From positions 1 to 8,540 of the forward strand of contig JAJCYJ010000366.1 of the NCBI GenBank assembly GCA_029262975.1: a stretch of 8,540 nucleotides of DNA. Direction: 5' to 3'. A program made the translations under genes and the position numbers. How positions within the stretch are numbered: the stretch's first letter is position 1; the number at the start of each line of letters is the position of its first letter. The notes beneath the pieces are model-generated. The model did not search any database and was not told where the DNA came from. It saw nothing but the letters and a program-made list of their open reading frames with translations. The stretch is from Saprospiraceae bacterium (GTDB taxonomy: Bacteria; Bacteroidota; Bacteroidia; Chitinophagales; Saprospiraceae). Below, piece after piece: positions 7,702 through 8,540 of this stretch.

Positions 7702-8086
7702 AAGAGACGAGTTAACTTATAAGATCATAGGATGTGCGATGACTGTTCATAGTACGATGGGACCCGGATTTCAAGAAGTAATTTATCAACGATGTCTGGC
7801 TATAGAATTTGATCGGGCGCATCTCGACTATACCCGGGAACAAGAACAATTTGTCTATTATGGGGAAATAGAAGTAGGCACCCGACGAGCTGATTTTGTA
7901 GTGGACAATCAAGTGGTTGTTGAAATTAAAGCTTTGGTAGGTATAGAAGATGTCCATATAGCACAGGCTAAGAATTATACAGTTGCTTATGATTTTCCAT
8001 TAGGATTATTGATCAATTTTGGCAACATAAGTCTACAGCATAAATTATTGTTCAATCCTAAATATCATCCGAGGTCATCTAAGTGA
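7697..8086 (+). CDS. GxxExxY family protein (PD-(D/E)XK nuclease-like fold), TTG start
   Basis: This 129-residue protein is close to the usual length of the family (about 125 aa). The name-giving motif is at residues 24-30 (G-F-Q-E-V-I-Y, inside GPGFQEVIYQ). The nuclease-like core follows: Asp66 in RRADFVVD and Glu76-Ile-Lys78 in VVVEIKAL, then Gln90 and Asn93-Tyr94, then LLINFG (104-109). Asp66 and E-x-K match the PD-(D/E)XK pattern (TIGR04256/PF13366-type families). Activity in this family is, to my knowledge, not established. In this frame a TGA at 7682-7684 closes the upstream side. The only common start codon before the conserved ELTYKIIGCAM segment is TTG 7697; the first ATG (7739) would remove 14 conserved residues. 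There is no Shine-Dalgarno site and no clear Bacteroidota promoter. The gene stands alone between repeat elements, with a left-type arm overlapping its start, so I infer it belongs to the repeat family. A decayed or unexpressed gene is possible, but no internal stop is seen. Confidence 0.85.
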   Translation: MIRDELTYKIIGCAMTVHSTMGPGFQEVIYQRCLAIEFDRAHLDYTREQEQFVYYGEIEVGTRRADFVVDNQVVVEIKALVGIEDVHIAQAKNYTVAYDFPLGLLINFGNISLQHKLLFNPKYHPRSSK

Positions 8087-8176
8087 ATATATAATCAGTT
8101 AGAATCAGAATGTACAAGATTATAATGAAATTTATTCCAAAACATCAGCTGACTGCTTCAATGTAGATCCAAATCG
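8087..8176. other. Spacer after the GxxExxY gene with a partial left-type arm
   Basis: The bases just after the TGA stop (8084-8086) do not form the inverted right arm seen in the other elements. Instead, 8098-8120 resemble the first half of a left arm in direct orientation: boxes GAAT 8102, GAAT 8108 and AGAT 8117, spacings 6 and 9, then loss of pattern. From 8109 on, the sequence is the spacer that also precedes the elements at 7431 and 8490. No coding potential is evident. Confidence 0.55.
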
Positions 8177-8227
8177 GTCAGAATCGGAATTTACACAATT
8201 AACGAATTAACAGGATTGTGATAGAGG
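8109..8227. repeat. Direct repeat copy B (spacer plus left arm), identical to copy C
   Basis: These 119 bp are identical base for base to 8422-8540 at an offset of 313 bp. The left boundary is sharp: bases before 8109 and before 8422 differ. The right boundary cannot be set because copy C is cut by the window end. Confidence 0.93.
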
Positions 8228-8396
8228 ACATTTCCGAATTTTCTACTAAATACTGCTTGTGAATTATAAGATCATTAGAATGAGAAGCTGTAAAATTATA
8301 GAATTAAAGTGATGATAGAGGTCAACCCACAATACTATTTAATACCCACAGGGTAAATTCTTCAAATTCTAAAATTCTGATAATTCTGATTCAGAC
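8177..8396. repeat. Inverted-repeat element 3 with phased boxes (220 bp)
   Basis: The left-arm boxes start at 8181, 8187, 8196, 8204, 8213 and 8219 (6-9-8-9-6). The right-arm ATTC boxes are at 8357, 8366, 8374, 8383 and 8389 (9-8-9-6), ending CAGAC at 8396. The left arm compared with the reverse complement of the right arm agrees at about 29 of 41 positions, with the matches concentrated in the boxes. The interior contains TTATAAGATCAT (8264-8275), also present at 7717-7728 in the GxxExxY gene, and GAGGTCA, also near that gene's 3' end. Confidence 0.85.
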
Positions 8397-8421
8397 AAAA
8401 GAGATAAATGCAGAATTCTAT

Positions 8422-8540
8422 AATGTACAAGATTATAATGAAATTTATTCCAAAACATCAGCTGACTGCTTCAATGTAGATCCAAATCGGTCAGAATCGG
8501 AATTTACACAATTAACGAATTAACAGGATTGTGATAGAGG
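8422..8540. repeat. Direct repeat copy C, continuing past the window; contains the left arm of element 4
   Basis: This copy is identical to 8109-8227. Its arm starts GTCAGAATC at 8490 and the last base of the window falls just after the sixth box, so a fourth element very probably continues to the right. The 313-bp period equals left arm, interior, right arm and spacer together. Confidence 0.9.

Noticed and set aside
8343..8353. Small hairpin ACCC-aca-GGGT in element 3
   Set aside because: The stem is four base pairs and is present only in this element, so it is not a shared feature.
7139..8540. CRISPR array
   Set aside because: The period is about 300 bp, the repeats contain inverted arms and a shared spacer, and there are no short unique spacers or cas genes.

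Overview
The window looks like Bacteroidota (Bacteroidetes) DNA, probably a saprospirian or flavobacterial-type lineage. Three things point there. The first gene has the N-terminal module starting FNYQGVARN and ending SVPYALYA that recurs in surface proteins of this phylum. The second gene carries Asp-box propeller, GEVED, SprB-type and CARDB modules and ends in a type IX secretion (T9SS) C-terminal sorting domain. No strong Shine-Dalgarno sites precede the genes. Lineage below phylum cannot be fixed from the sequence.

Layout. (1) 1-1491: the 3' part of a secreted or surface protein gene whose start lies before the window. It contains two exact-length 48-residue repeats. (2) 1527-7049: a very large (1840 aa) T9SS cargo protein with a signal peptide. 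Its Asp-box beta-propeller is interrupted by a GEVED module and a Cys-rich linker. SprB-type repeats, a short WTIGE...GFHQ module, four CARDB domains and the sorting domain follow. The two genes are 35 bp apart on the same strand and may be co-transcribed, which would pair two exported proteins. (3) 7050-8540: an A+T-rich region of dispersed repeats, with one small gene (7697-8086) for a GxxExxY-family protein of the PD-(D/E)XK nuclease-like fold.

The repeat region is the most interesting part. It holds three elements of about 200-220 bp (7139-7337, 7431-7632, 8177-8396), and a fourth (from 8490) runs off the window. Each starts with an arm of six short AAT-type boxes at start-to-start spacings of 6-9-8-9-6 bp. 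Each ends with the inverted counterpart, ATTC boxes spaced 9-8-9-6 with a sixth position 6 bp further in. A variant of the same left arm, with the same 38-bp overall span, lies directly upstream of the GxxExxY gene, and the gene's TTG start overlaps the arm's last box. The gene-less elements also share short stretches with the 5' and 3' ends of that gene. I infer that the gene and the elements belong to one family, with gene-less MITE- or REPIN-like derivatives of a gene-bearing unit. This rests on reading one window and has not been tested by searching other loci.

No rRNA, tRNA, CRISPR array, transposase or convincing intrinsic terminator was seen.
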